64,000 nt of DNA from contig RPFO01000153.1 in the NCBI GenBank assembly GCA_009746045.1, positions 188,001 through 252,000 on the forward strand, read 5' to 3'. This DNA comes from Mesostigma viride (taxonomy: Eukaryota > Streptophyta > Mesostigmatophyceae > Mesostigmatales > Mesostigmataceae). Positions 38,287 to 49,200 of the stretch are shown piece by piece. The translations under genes were made by a program, and so were the position numbers. Every line of letters begins with the position of its first letter. Position 1 is the stretch's first letter. The notes beneath the pieces are model-generated. The model saw only the letters and a program-made list of their open reading frames with translations. It was not told the origin of the DNA and did not search any database.

Positions 38287-38350
38287 AGCTGCCCACTGGA
38301 TTCATGTGCAGCAGGGGGTGCCTGTCATGTCTCACATGCTGCTGGCTCTA

Positions 38351-38636
38351 CACCGCCAGCTTCAGGTTTAAGAAAGGGGTCCGACCGATCTAGGGCTGCG
38401 ATCTTAAAACTGAAATCGAATCCAGGGCTGACAATCTTAAATATACCTAGGCAAGTAGGCATGTACAAGTAATACAACCCCACTCGCGAACCACACTGAC
38501 CGCTACTTGGCAGCCTTTTGTGCCTACTTTAAGATCTCTTCCCCCAAAACCAGCCCTGCGATCTTAGTCCCCAATTTCCAAAATCCAGGGTCTTAAGAAC
38601 TTAAACCCGGGAATCTTAAACCTCAAGCTGGCGGTG
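38351..38636. mobile_element. 286-bp TA-flanked MITE, copy 2
   Basis: The inverted ends CACCGCCAGCTT.AGGTTTAAG match each other with one or two differences and are flanked by TA (38349-38350, 38637-38638). It has the same length and internal blocks as the copy at 1804-2088. It lies just beyond the possible last exon of the kinase gene. Confidence 0.78.
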
Positions 38637-38639
38637 TAC

Positions 38640-40320
38640 CCTGCACTTACAAGCAAAAGCACAGGCGTGCCCTTGCTTGGGTGTGCTGTCACAGGCGGCA
38701 TGTGGGTCATGGCAATACCACTCTATCGATTTGATTTAAGCATTCTCTCCTAAACTCTGTCAGAAGTGTAGGTAGTTTGAGTCTTGGACTGCCAAACGCT
38801 GTAGATATAAAGAAGTTGCTTGTGGTCACTGTAACAAGGAAAACTTGACATTCTTCCTCTGGACAATTCATGAAAGATCTTTACTTCGAGTTCACGTTCT
38901 TTTGATAGCGCCAGGCTCGTGCTGGTTTGAGATGGAATTCCCTCAGCGTGAAGACAGCCTTCAATGGCTGCTGGCTCTCGTGTCCACCAGATGTAGGTCA
39001 GTGAGACTTCAATCTATCCTCCTTATGATGAGGGCAGTAAGAAGACAGAGGCCACGAGAGCCGGTATGAGAACACGAACAATTGGGCTTCCTTTACTCTT
39101 ACATTACGTAATGGTTGCGTGAGGGGGACTGTCAGCATAGCCAGCCGCTTCCCACAATATACCAAACGTCGCCATCCACAACGAGGGCTCCTCATCCAAA
39201 CATTTGGACCAATCATCCTTTAGCATCCATTGTCAGTTCCAATCAGGAACTAGCAACCAGAGGGTAAGGTTCCCTTGTACTCACGACTAGCCTACACTTC
39301 ATTGTTAACTTCAGAGGTCAGAAGACCGTCTGGCAAGTCTGAATACTCACAGATCCGTATGTACGGCATATCTAACCAAAAGGGATACCTCCATAAAGAT
39401 TAGTCAAGGTTCCGTCCAAACAGAGGACTTTCTGGTCATCAATCCATCGCAGGTACGCTGCTCTGCTGGATTCCAATTCAGCATTCAGGGTGTAGTCAAC
39501 AATTCCGCTAAAGACCAACAACCTCTTAAGTCACGTCGTGGCCTCACCTCCTCCTAGACTTGCAGATTCCTGGCACCAGCGGGATCTCCAGAACTCCAAG
39601 TATCTCTCAATCTGGACGTAACAGTCACTTTTCACTGTTGCAGTCACGGCTGCCAGAGGTTCAGAACGTCAAAAGGTTCGTTGCGTGGACCCCAACCACC
39701 GCTTCCATAGTATCTTTTGGGGAACGTTCAAATCTCAGGCCTGGAAAGGCCCAAACTAGATATAACTAATTTATTGACTCATGCAATATTGGTTTCTTGT
39801 GTGCTTGCAGGCTCGCCAAGTAGCCGAATCCAAGTGCTAAGGCTTTGAGTATTAAGAAAGTTTTTGGTGACGCTTGTCTAATTTGAAGACTGAGCCTGAA
39901 CCAACGCAGAAATTCTTGAGTACAATAAACTGATATGCGTCAAGCCGATTGCCGCTGGGAGTGTACTCAGTATGGCAGGAGCAGTTTGTTGTTAGTTTAT
40001 TAATGATGGTTTGTAATACCTGCTGAAATATGTGATGTCATACATGTCACATCTTATTTCGTACATCATCGTCATGTATGATTGTGTGCTGTAAGTGAGT
40101 CAGTTTTGTGTATAGGATCAGGGGGAAACTGGCTGCATTGCGTATTGTTATTAAAATTATGCTAGAAACAGTAAGTACTGTGCTTAGGACCCTGGTAATT
40201 TTCTAGTGCACAATGCTAGGTATTACAATACTCGATAAGTGTGATAGGATTGATATAGTTGGCTCACTTAATAATGCAAACTATGCCTGAACCAAGGCTT
40301 CAGCGCACAGAACTGCATCA
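38640..40320. other. AT-richer stretch without recognised genes
   Basis: Base composition drops in G+C compared with the flanks. All open frames are short (under about 75 codons) and none resembles a known protein. No inverted ends or tandem structure were found. It may be intergenic sequence or an old decayed repeat. Confidence 0.5.
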
Positions 40321-40323
40321 TGA

Positions 40324-41000
40324 TGAATGGATGGATGGATGGATGGATGGATGGATGGATGGATGGATGGATGGATGGATGGATGGATGGATGGATGGAT
40401 GGATGGATGGATGGATGGATGGATGGATGGATGGATGGATGGGTGGGTGGGTGGGTGGGTGGGTGGGTGGGTGGGTGGGTGGGTGGGTGGGTGGGTGGGT
40501 GGGTGGGTGGGTGGGTGGGTGGGTGGGTGGGTGGGTGGGTGGTGGGTGGGTGGGTGGGTGGGTGGGTGGGTGGGTGGTGGGTGGGTGGGTGGGTGGGTGG
40601 GTGGGTGGATGGATGGATGGATGGATGGACGGGTGGATGGGTGGATGGGTGGATGGGTGGATGGGTGGATGGATGGATGGATGGATGGATGGATGGATGG
40701 ATGGGTGGATGGGTGGATGGATGGATGGATGGATGGATGGATGGGTGGATGGGTGGATGGGTGGATGGGTGGATGGGTGGATGGGTGGATGGGTGGATGG
40801 GTGGATGGGTGGATGGGTGGATGGGTGGGTGGGTGGGTGGGTGGGTGGGTGGGTGGGTGGTGGGTGGGTGGGTGGGTGGGTGGGTGGGTGGGTGGGTGGG
40901 TGGGTGGGTGGGTGGGTGGGTGGGTGGGTGGGTGGGTGGATGGATGGATGGATGGATGGATGGATGGATGGATGGATGGATGGATGGATGGATGGGTACA
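40324..41000 (+). repeat. (GGAT)/(GGTG)n microsatellite, about 670 bp
   Basis: Pure and interspersed GGAT, GGTG and GGATGGGT units. It is followed by cctaccggtctaatc (41010-41025). The same word follows a short (GGAT)4 in the 3' end of the LINE at 46145-46190, so the array seems to have grown from a LINE 3'-end fragment. Open frames here are artefacts. Confidence 0.93.
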
Positions 41001-41205
41001 CGCTATCCTACCGGTCTAATCCGGGAGTATATGTAACACATATCCCTGAGAATGATGAGGTTACGAGCCACGAGCCACGAGGTAGCCATGGCGGAGCTCA
41101 TAACTTTCATGTTGGGGCACCAAATTCGGCCGTGAATATCACAATCGCTTCGTCTTTCTAAGACGCGCACGCTGATATCTTTTCCAGAAGCTAAAACGCA
41201 ATATT

Positions 41206-42604
41206 ATGGCGCGCAAACGCTCCTCCGCGCAACGCAGCCTGGCGGCTGCGCTAAGCCCTGAAAATACGTCTGCAGCTCGGGCTGCAGCTTCGCCCTCAGG
41301 CCTGGAAGGCAGCGGTGACACTAGTCGAGCACTGTGCGTGGTCGCCCACTGTGCGTGGTCCCTCGTGGGCTTGCCTCGCCCTCTGCATCGCCTGAGCCCA
41401 GGCGCAGTCGCCCTGGCGAACCTAGCTGGTCCGAGCACGACTTTGATGTCGACAGGTTTTTTTCCACCTTTGACGTCGACCAGCCCGGCTATTTTCAACA
41501 GCCCCCAATCAAGATACTGGAGCTCGTGTTTTATGGGTCGCACGCCTCGCCCCTTGCCCTGTGCCAGCAGCTGGCAGCCAGATCATGCCTCCGCAATGGA
41601 GTTGAAGGCCGGTTTTCCCACCGCGGACCTGACCACCTGCCCGGCTGGTCTCGTCCCCGCCTTCTTTTCCACGGCTCGCCGCTCTCTTCTCCATCCTTAA
41701 GCGCTCTGCCGACGACCTCTGGGTCCCCTCCCCCTTGACCGAATCCACCTTCTCCACCCTCCTTGAGGAGGCCATCGCGCAGCACGTGACTCCCCTCGCT
41801 GCAGATGTGGCAGCCGTGGGCCGCACGCTGGCTGCCGAGCTCCCCACCATCTCCACCTCCACCCTCCTCGCCTCCACCTCCACCGCCACCACCGACGCCA
41901 TCACCACCCAGCTCCGTGACATCACAAGCGCCTCCATGACAACGCCATCGCCATCGAGTGCCTGCAAAACACCGCAGGCCTCACCGCCCAGGCGGTGAAG
42001 GGCATTGCCGCCAAGCCAGCTCCCGCTGGCCCGCCACGCGATGCTTCTCCCCCCCGGACCCGGGCAGCCATGCTGCTGAACCACACCACCACCACCACTT
42101 CCGCCGTCGCAGCACAGCTCAAGCAGCGACAAGCGCAGCCTTAACGTTATCGTCAAGAACTTCGACCTGGTGGAAGGTGAGAACTCCGTGAAGCTTGCGC
42201 AGGTGTTTGAGAAAGAAATCCTTGGCCGCATGGGCCTCATTGGTGAAATGAAGCTGGAGGCCCTCCGTCTTCCCATCTCGCGGGGTAAGGCGGGACCGCC
42301 TCAACTGCTGCTCATCTTTGAGAATCCGGCGGACAAGATTTCGTTCCTCAGACGCTGCAAGCGGCTCGAGAGGACTCACTACACCTTGGAGGACGACTTG
42401 ACCCTGCATGGCGCAGCAACAACGGCGACGGGAGCTATGGCCGACCTACCTCCAGCTCCGGCAGACAGCGGCAGGGAAGCCGGTGTACTGGAAGGGGGCG
42501 GTCATCTACGTCGGCCACAAGCCTTGGCGAGCGACCCCCGCTGCCCCAGCACCCTTAGCAACCCCAGCCTAGGGGACCATAGCAGTAGTAGTGTAGAAGA
42601 GTAA
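41206..42604 (+). pseudogene. ORF1 of copy A (L1 ORF1p-like), frameshifted
   Basis: In the intact family the protein would have a Ser/Ala-rich N-terminus, a region with DFDVDRFF, a coiled coil, an RRM-like domain and a C-terminal domain, as in L1 ORF1p (Transposase_22 type) RNA chaperones. Here frames change several times (near 41330, 41440, 41730, 41930, 42120, 42420). The RRM part (42130-42400) is the best kept. It cannot make a full protein. Confidence 0.75.
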
Positions 42605-42726
42605 GGCTTACTGGCCAACGTGGCCTTGTACATGTACGCCTATTACATGGGCCCCCTACCAGATTATGAATTAGCATTATTTAGCCATGTACCGATGTGT
42701 GCCTATGATGGGCTCCACACCAGATG

Positions 42727-44779
42727 GTTAAATTAAATTAAAGCTAATTGTAACATTACTCCGTTGGGAGTACATGTAGCCCATATCTCTGAGAAGGGGC
42801 ATATGGCTTTTAATACATTCTGGGCTACTTCCTGCAAGGGTAGGGTGTAAACTACACCTGCTCTGGATGCACGAAGTGCACGTGCACCACCATCATGTAT
42901 CATACCTGAAGGCCCCAGTGGCATGGTGGGGTGGAAGATCATCATGGCTAAACAATGGCTAGGGCATGGCTTCTCAGCAGAGAGTGGCTCTCTGCATAGG
43001 CAGAGCTCGGCTAAATTCTTAATGCATCATCCATGGGGAGTCCCATTATAGGCAGGGCTGGGCTAAATTCTTAAGGCATCATCCATGAGGGGGGCCCATT
43101 ATAGGTGCACATGCCGTAGGCGTGTGCCACGGGCTAGGCTTAGCCCGCCTGACTAATCTACACTATATACATAGCAGTATCACACGGTTATACATTCCCT
43201 AGACTGGGGTTGCTGGGGTGGCAGGGGGAGCCTGCCAGGGCTTGTGGTCAACGTGGATGACCGCCCCCCTCAGTATACCAGTTTTCCCCCTGCGCTCTGC
43301 CGGAGCTGGAGGTAGGTCGGCCATAGCTCCCGTCACCGCTGTTGCTGTGCCAGGGTCAAGTCGTCGTCCAGCGTGTAGGAAGTCCCCGAGAGCTTCTTGC
43401 GGCATTTAAGAAACAACAGCTTATCCGCCATATACTTAAAGGTGAGGAGCAGGGGAGCCGGGCCAGCCTTACCCCGCGCGCGGGGAAGGCGGACAGCCGA
43501 CATCCGCAGCTCACCAGTGAGTTGCATGGGGGCAAGAATGTCGCGCTTAAACACTATGGCACTTGAGTCTCCGAGTTCTCACCTGCCGGCTGGTCGAAGT
43601 GCTTGACGATGACGTTGTGGCTGCGCTGGGCGAGGTCGACCTCCGCGAGGAGGTCGAGCGTTCGGTGCTTGAGCTGTGCCGCGATGGTGGAGGCGGTGGA
43701 GGTGGTGTGGTGCTTCATGAAGAAGGGACCCGCCCAGGTCTGGCTGGAAGGAGCATCGCTGGCCGGGCCAGCAGATGCCGGCTGGGCGGCGATGTCCTTC
43801 ACCGCCTGGGCGGTGAGGCCTGCGGTGTTTTGCAGGCACTCAATGGCGATGGCGATGTCCTTGAGGCGCTGGTCGATGTCGAGGAGCTGGGCTGTGATGT
43901 CAGCGGTGGAGGTGGAGGCGAGGAGGGTGGAGGTGGAGGTGATGGTGGTGGAAAGGTGAGGGAAAGTGACAGTAGCCAGTGTGCCTCCCATTGCTGCCAC
44001 ATCTGCAGCGAGGGGAGTCACGTGCTGCTGGAGGGCTTCCGGCCGTAAGGATGGAACGGAGTGTGGGGGCGGAGATGGATGGAGCCCAGATCTCGCCATC
44101 GCCGGGCATGAGAATGGAGCAGAGGCAGAGGTGCTGAAGGCGGGGGCGGGGTTGGGGCCAGTGGTTCGTCACATAGGCGAGGGGGCACCATTTGCCGTTC
44201 TCGAGGATGAGACGATCGATGCTGTGGAGATGGAGGGTCAGCTCGTAAAGCGAAGTGTAGTCCCCGTAGAAGATGCAATGCATGGCAGTGCTCGGGGACA
44301 TGTTGCATGGTCCAGTCGTGATCGTCGACTTTGAAGGGTTGAGGCCAGAAGCGGGGTTCTGTCCATGGGCGCGATTCTTCTGGGCGCGGCTGCGTTTGGG
44401 ATCAGGCGATGGCGATGGCGAGGCGGCCGAGGCCGCAGGAGCCGAGTGCACTTCTAAAGTACTAATGCTTGAGTAGTGGCACCACTGCCTGGTCTAAGGC
44501 CAGGCAGAACTACAGCCCGAGCTGCTGGCGAATTTTCTTGGCTCATCGCAGCCGCCAGGCTGCATTGCGTAGTCGAGCGTTTGCCCGCCATAATATTGCG
44601 TTTTAGCTTCGGGAAAAGATATCAGCGTGTGCGTCTTAGAAAGACGAAGCGATTGTGATATTCACAGCCGAAATTTGGTGCCCAAACGTGAAAGTTATGA
44701 GCGCGGCCGTCAGCCATGGCTACCGATCGTGGCTCGTGGCTCGTTTATGGGGGGGCTTTGTGGGGAGGATATGTCTGTG
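42727..44779 (-). mobile_element. ORF1-only LINE-like element, copy B, nested in copy A
   Basis: Full-length, 2,053 bp, minus strand. The 3' end with hairpin is at 42746-42765 and the short AT tail at 42727-42745. ORF1 runs from ATG 44591 down to about 43199 and is frameshifted. The 5' end has GAGCCAC repeats near 44740. It is flanked by a 10-bp target-site duplication, acaccagatg (42717-42726 and 44780-44789). The copy A 3' UTR continues on both sides, proving insertion into it. Confidence 0.85.
43199..44591 (-). pseudogene. ORF1 of copy B, frameshifted
   Basis: Readable pieces include the coiled-coil segment DITAQLLDIDQRLKDIAIAI, the start of the RRM (HNVIVKHFDQPAGEN) and the C-terminal block MSAVRLPRARGKAGP...YTLDDDLTLAQQQR. 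Frames shift near 44400, 44080 and 43555. Compared with copy C, the N-terminal third is heavily altered. Same family and role as in copies A and C. Confidence 0.75.
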
Positions 44780-45119
44780 ACACCAGATGATGGCATATCA
44801 TTATTTAGTCATGCTTTGCCCATGTAGAGAGGTGCTCTCTGCTGAGATGGCCATGCCCTAGGTAGCCATTGCCTAGCCATAATAATCCTCCACCCCATGT
44901 GCAGGCCTTTTAGGTATGATACATCATGGTGGTGCAGGTGCACCTTGTGCACCCAGCCGTAGGCATGGCAGTTTACATCCCCCCACCTGCAAGCTGCAGC
45001 TCAGAATGTATTACAAACCATAATAATGCCCCTCTCAGGGCTATGTGTTACATAAGCTCCCGAAGGAGTAATGTTCTTAATCCCTGCATAATTGAGAAGG
45101 GGTATATGGTTGTCTCCTT

Positions 45120-45462
45120 AAAAATTAAATTATAACATGACTCCGTTGGGAGATCATGTAGCACATATTCCCGTGGATGGATGGAGGGGGGGACAAATCC
45201 GCGAAACCGAACTAATCTAACTCTAAGCTAATCTGATCTAGAAAACCCTACCTATTCTACTCAGCAAAGCGCCCCTTCCGCTTGGGGCCGGGTGGGGGCT
45301 TGCCCACAGGGGCGGGCGTATGAGCCTGGACAATGGTCTTCCACCTCCTCTTGTCCTGCATAGCAGTCCAAGCAAGAGAGAGGGAGTGAATGCGATTTTC
45401 AAACTGCGCTGGGACCACTAGGTCAGCCATCAACTGCTGTGGGTAGGTCATGACATGTTAAT
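45120..45462 (-). mobile_element. 5'-truncated LINE fragment with target-site duplication
   Basis: It encodes the last ~60 codons of a LINE ORF2 (DLVVPAQFENRIHSLSLAW..., stop near 45257), then the 3' UTR and the hairpin end (ctccgttgggag at 45140-45151), then an AT tail. It is flanked by gttgtctcctt at 45109-45119 and 45463-45473. Same family as window bases 1-325 and the element ending at 58660. Confidence 0.85.
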
Positions 45463-45790
45463 GTTGTCTCCTTGATATGGGTTTTAATGCACTCCGAGCT
45501 ACAAACTGCAGGTGGGAGATGTAAACTGCCACCTCTCTGGGTGCACCTGCACCACAGACCATTACGTATCGTACCCCGCAAAAGGCCTGGCATAGGGTGG
45601 AAGATGATAATGGGTAGGCTATGGCCGGCTAGGGCACGTAATGCTGTTACGTGTTAATTAAATAATTAATGGCTAGATCATGGCATCTCAGCACGGAGAG
45701 TAGCTCTCTGCATGGGCAAAGCATGGCCAAAGACTTAAACGCTAATACATATATCTGGTGCGAGGCCCATCATAGGCATACATGGACATG

Positions 45791-46017
45791 GACAAGTCGA
45801 AAAGACGCACGATGGTGCATGATTAACTACAAGACGGCCAACAATGTTAGCAAGTGGTATCGGCAGTGCACGATCACGAAGATTGTATGCGCACTCCAAT
45901 TTCATGCGCCTCCTATTTTCATGACATACACCAGTGCTGATTGTCCCAGGTGTTAGTAGATTCACCTTTCTTGCTTGGCAGGTCGACCTGAAGTGTCCAC
46001 CAAGACCAATTATCTAA
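45791..46017. other. Unassigned spacer between nested elements
   Basis: No coding sequence, tandem structure or recognised repeat was seen. It separates the 3' UTR remnant ending near 45790 from the TA-flanked element starting at 46020. Confidence 0.4.
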
Positions 46018-46273
46018 TACAGTCATCCCCGCGTTAAGTTACGATTGCCGCAAAATTTTCGACGTTGTAACTAAATTCGGGGACGTAATTAATTAATTAA
46101 TTAGACTCGTGCTCCCGTTGGGGAGTCACGGAGCATTAACCCCGATGGATGGATGGATGGGTGCAAACATTCCTACCGGTCTAATCTATCTACATTGGCT
46201 ACATACTACATCTATCTAACAGCACTCTAACTACAACATCTATCTAGGCAGCCGCACGCTGCCCTAGGGGGAG

Positions 46274-49200
46274 CTATCTGGCGTGCCTCCCGCGGGATTG
46301 CACACGCGGGCGCTTCCCCACTGGGGGGGGCTCGTTGTCCTCTATGACCTGGGCCGGCCACTTGGCCTTGTCCATCATCTTCTTCCAAATCACGGAGAGG
46401 CCTAGGCCCCCCATGTCCTCTACTAGCTGTTCTTTGAAGGTGCGGGCCTTGCGGCGTCTAACATCACTGGGCCCAGCCCACGTCAGGAGGTGCCGGCCAG
46501 GCTGGGCTGGTCGCAGTCCTGCGGGGGGGCCACGTGAGGTGTCTACCTGGTTGGTGCGAGCTAGGTGCCCTACTAGCTGCAGGCGGCGTTGCTTAATGGT
46601 GCTGGTGATATAGGGCATGCCCTGGTACAGGTCCTCATTGCGGACATGAGCAGCATATCCTACTCGGAAAATGGAACGCAGCATGCTGGTGACCGCGCCG
46701 TCCAGCTTGCGGGCCAGGTCGGCGGTGAGGGTCCACGTCTCGGCGCCATACGTGAGAACAGGAAGGACGAGGACCTTGAACAGGTCCTGTTTCTCGAGCT
46801 TGCCCAGGGGCTTGCGCCACAGGGCCCGGTACTGGCGTACTGTAAAGCGTGCCAGGCGCGGGAGATGCGATGGTCCACATCAACCTCGCGGCTGGGGAGC
46901 AGGCTGCCCAGCAGCTTAACGCGGTCCCGATACAGGACTCGAGAGCCGTCTAGGAGATAGAGGGGCGGCGGTGAGTTGGTGAGCCCAACCGCCAGGGCCT
47001 CTGTCTTCTTGCTGACCTCAAGCCCCACTGCACGGGCCTCGAGAGCCAGGCAGTCAAGCCATGTCTGCACGTGCTCAGTGTCCTCGAAGAGGGTGGTGTC
47101 GTCTGCGTAAATGATGTCTGCTAGCCGAATCTCCGTGTCCGCACCGCCATGCCAGAATTTGTTAGCAACCTGCACTCCTGGTTCCCTGCCCGCGATGCGG
47201 GCAAATCGCTTGCGCGCCTGAATCATGACGTATTCGACAACAATAATGAACAGGTATAGGGCGACAGCACGCAGCCCTGCCACACACCCTTCTGTAAAGG
47301 GCATGGGGGCGTGGTCCCGTAAGAAGTAGGGCTGGCACATCGGGGTGTTTTCTCGACCCGGACACGAACACGAACACCTGGGAAGAGTACCCGCACCCGA
47401 ACCCGAACATGTTCAGTACATTCCCAGGTGACCCGAACACGAACACGGACATGTACTGTTTAGGATTAAGTGACCCGAACCCGAACCCGAACATACCCGA
47501 ACATTTTACCGAACACGAACAATTCATTAAATAAATTAAAATAAGTGAGAAACTATACATAGTTTGTTGTCACTTTTCATAATACGCAATAAATTAATAA
47601 TGATTACGTAGTCATTACCTAAACTAGTCCGGTCGTGCTTAGACAATTCTACTACCGTACAACAGCTTTGCTCTTGCCAGCGTGTCGGCGGACTAATCTA
47701 GGCCGCTTTTTCATCAGAGAAGCGTTGCCTAGTCGGATCACTGGATGGCACTACAGGGATTCCGCCAGAAAATGTTCGGTACCGGGTCAGAGGCGAACAT
47801 GTTCGCCCGGTTCCCAGGGTGACCCGAATACGGACACGAACATGTTCTGTAAGTTTCCAGGCCGGACCCGAACCCGAACAGCACATGTTCGGCCGAACAT
47901 TTTTGCCGACCCGAACACCGCACATGTTCGGTATTCGCCCGAACATGTCCGTGTTCGGTATGCGGCGGATGTGCCAGCCCTAGTAAGAAGTGCGCACCGA
48001 AGTGGTGGACCCTTCATACAGGTTGCGGATGACAGCAATCAGGGGGCGGGGGATCCGGAACAACTCGAGGATGTCCCAAAGCGCAGGCCAGAAAACCGAA
48101 TCGAAGGCTTTGATGAAGTCCACCAGCACAAGGTGCAGAGGGGACTCACCAGGCTGAAGGCGTTGCAGTTCCTCCACCAGTCGGCGAGTAGCGAAGAGCG
48201 CCTGTACTGTGTTGCGACCTGAACGGAAGCCGTGCTGAGTCTCGCTGAGGTGACCGTCCAGGGCCGTGCGCAGGCGGTTCAGGATGAGCCGCATAAGAAG
48301 CTTGAGGGGGGCACTTTGAATGCACACCCCTCTGTAGTTGCCGGGGTCGGCAGGCGACCCCTTGTTCTTGTACAGCATCGTGCGAAAACTGTGTTGCCAG
48401 GCCGCTGGAGGTGGTTGCGACGACAGCAGAAGGCGGTTGCAGATGTCCCGGAAGAGCAGCATAACACCTGTGTCCTCGAATTCGGCTGCAAGTTTTACAA
48501 CTGCGGCCGGAATCTCGTCAGAGCCGGTGGCTGCGTCATAACGCAGGCGCTGGACCGCCTCCGTGACCTCGCGAGAGGTGAAAGGAGGCATGTCAGACGG
48601 GTCGCCAAGTGGGCCGACCAGCGGGGGGACTAGGTAGTCCGCCGCTGACCTAGGCGGGGCGGGGGCCCAGCGGGGCCGGCCAGGGCGGCCGGGCGGGCGG
48701 CGGCGGCTGGGAGCAGGGGTGGGGGCGGCGCAGCTGTCCCCACGACCTCGGCCGTGGCCGTGGCCCAGGTACGAAGCCGCTTGGCTGGGGCGCCGGGGAC
48801 GTCGTGGCGGTGGGGCCGGCCGAGGCCGTCCGGGTGCCCGAGGCGCTTGTACCAGAACCAGGCCCCCTTGCCGTCGTGCTTCTGCTGGCAGCTGCGCAGG
48901 TCCTTGACCATCTGCTGAGCATCTGCCTTCTCAGCCTGCTCGTAGGCGGCCCTCAGAGCTGCTTGCAGCCCAGGTTTGGCGATCGGATCTCTGTTGCGGC
49001 GGAGCATCTGCCTGGCGGCGACCACTGTCGGTGCGTGACGGTGGACAGCAAGCTGCCGCGCGGAGGCAAGGTGGGGAGGGTGCGGGCAGCCAGGCGATAC
49101 TTGGCGGCGACACCACGGAGGATCACTGAAATATCCCCCGGCGGCGGAATGGCGTGTAACTGCTGTCGGCTGCCCCGGCGTCGAATACGGCCAGGAAATC

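Larger units (their letters stand above)
41053..45092 (+). mobile_element. ORF1-only LINE-like element, copy A (interrupted)
   Basis: Its own sequence is 41053-42726 plus 44790-45092, about 1.98 kb. Order: a GAGCCAC-type 5' repeat, a 5' UTR with CTCATAACTTTCA, an ORF1 from ATG 41206 to about 42604, and a 3' UTR with hairpin end (ctcccgaaggag). ORF1 is broken by frameshifts. Readable pieces include the RRM-like NVIVKNFDLVEGEN and a C-terminal block with tract LELWPTYLQLRQ-like remnants. There is no reverse transcriptase. Copy B is inserted in its 3' UTR. Confidence 0.75.
41030..45790 (-). mobile_element. Outer ORF1-only-family 3' UTR, split by two insertions
   Basis: Pieces 41030-41052, 45093-45119 and 45474 to about 45790 join into one minus-strand 3' UTR of the ORF1-only family (hairpin end at 41030, then the ttttaatgcac..., tgcacctgcacca and ctctctgcatgggcaaagc blocks). 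It was opened first by the 41053-45092 element (6-bp duplication tgagaa) and by a LINE fragment at 45120-45462 (11-bp duplication gttgtctcctt). Its ORF1 is missing (5'-truncated). Confidence 0.6.

Noticed and set aside
40259-41161. MDGW/VGGW-repeat and IHPS-repeat open frames
   Set aside because: GGAT/GGTG microsatellite read in frames on both strands.
42727-45092. A novel DNA transposon with ~350-bp terminal inverted repeats around ORF1
   Set aside because: The inverted 3' UTRs belong to two nested elements. Exact duplications (acaccagatg, gtggcccacgcgcat) and continuation of the host UTR on both sides explain the structure.
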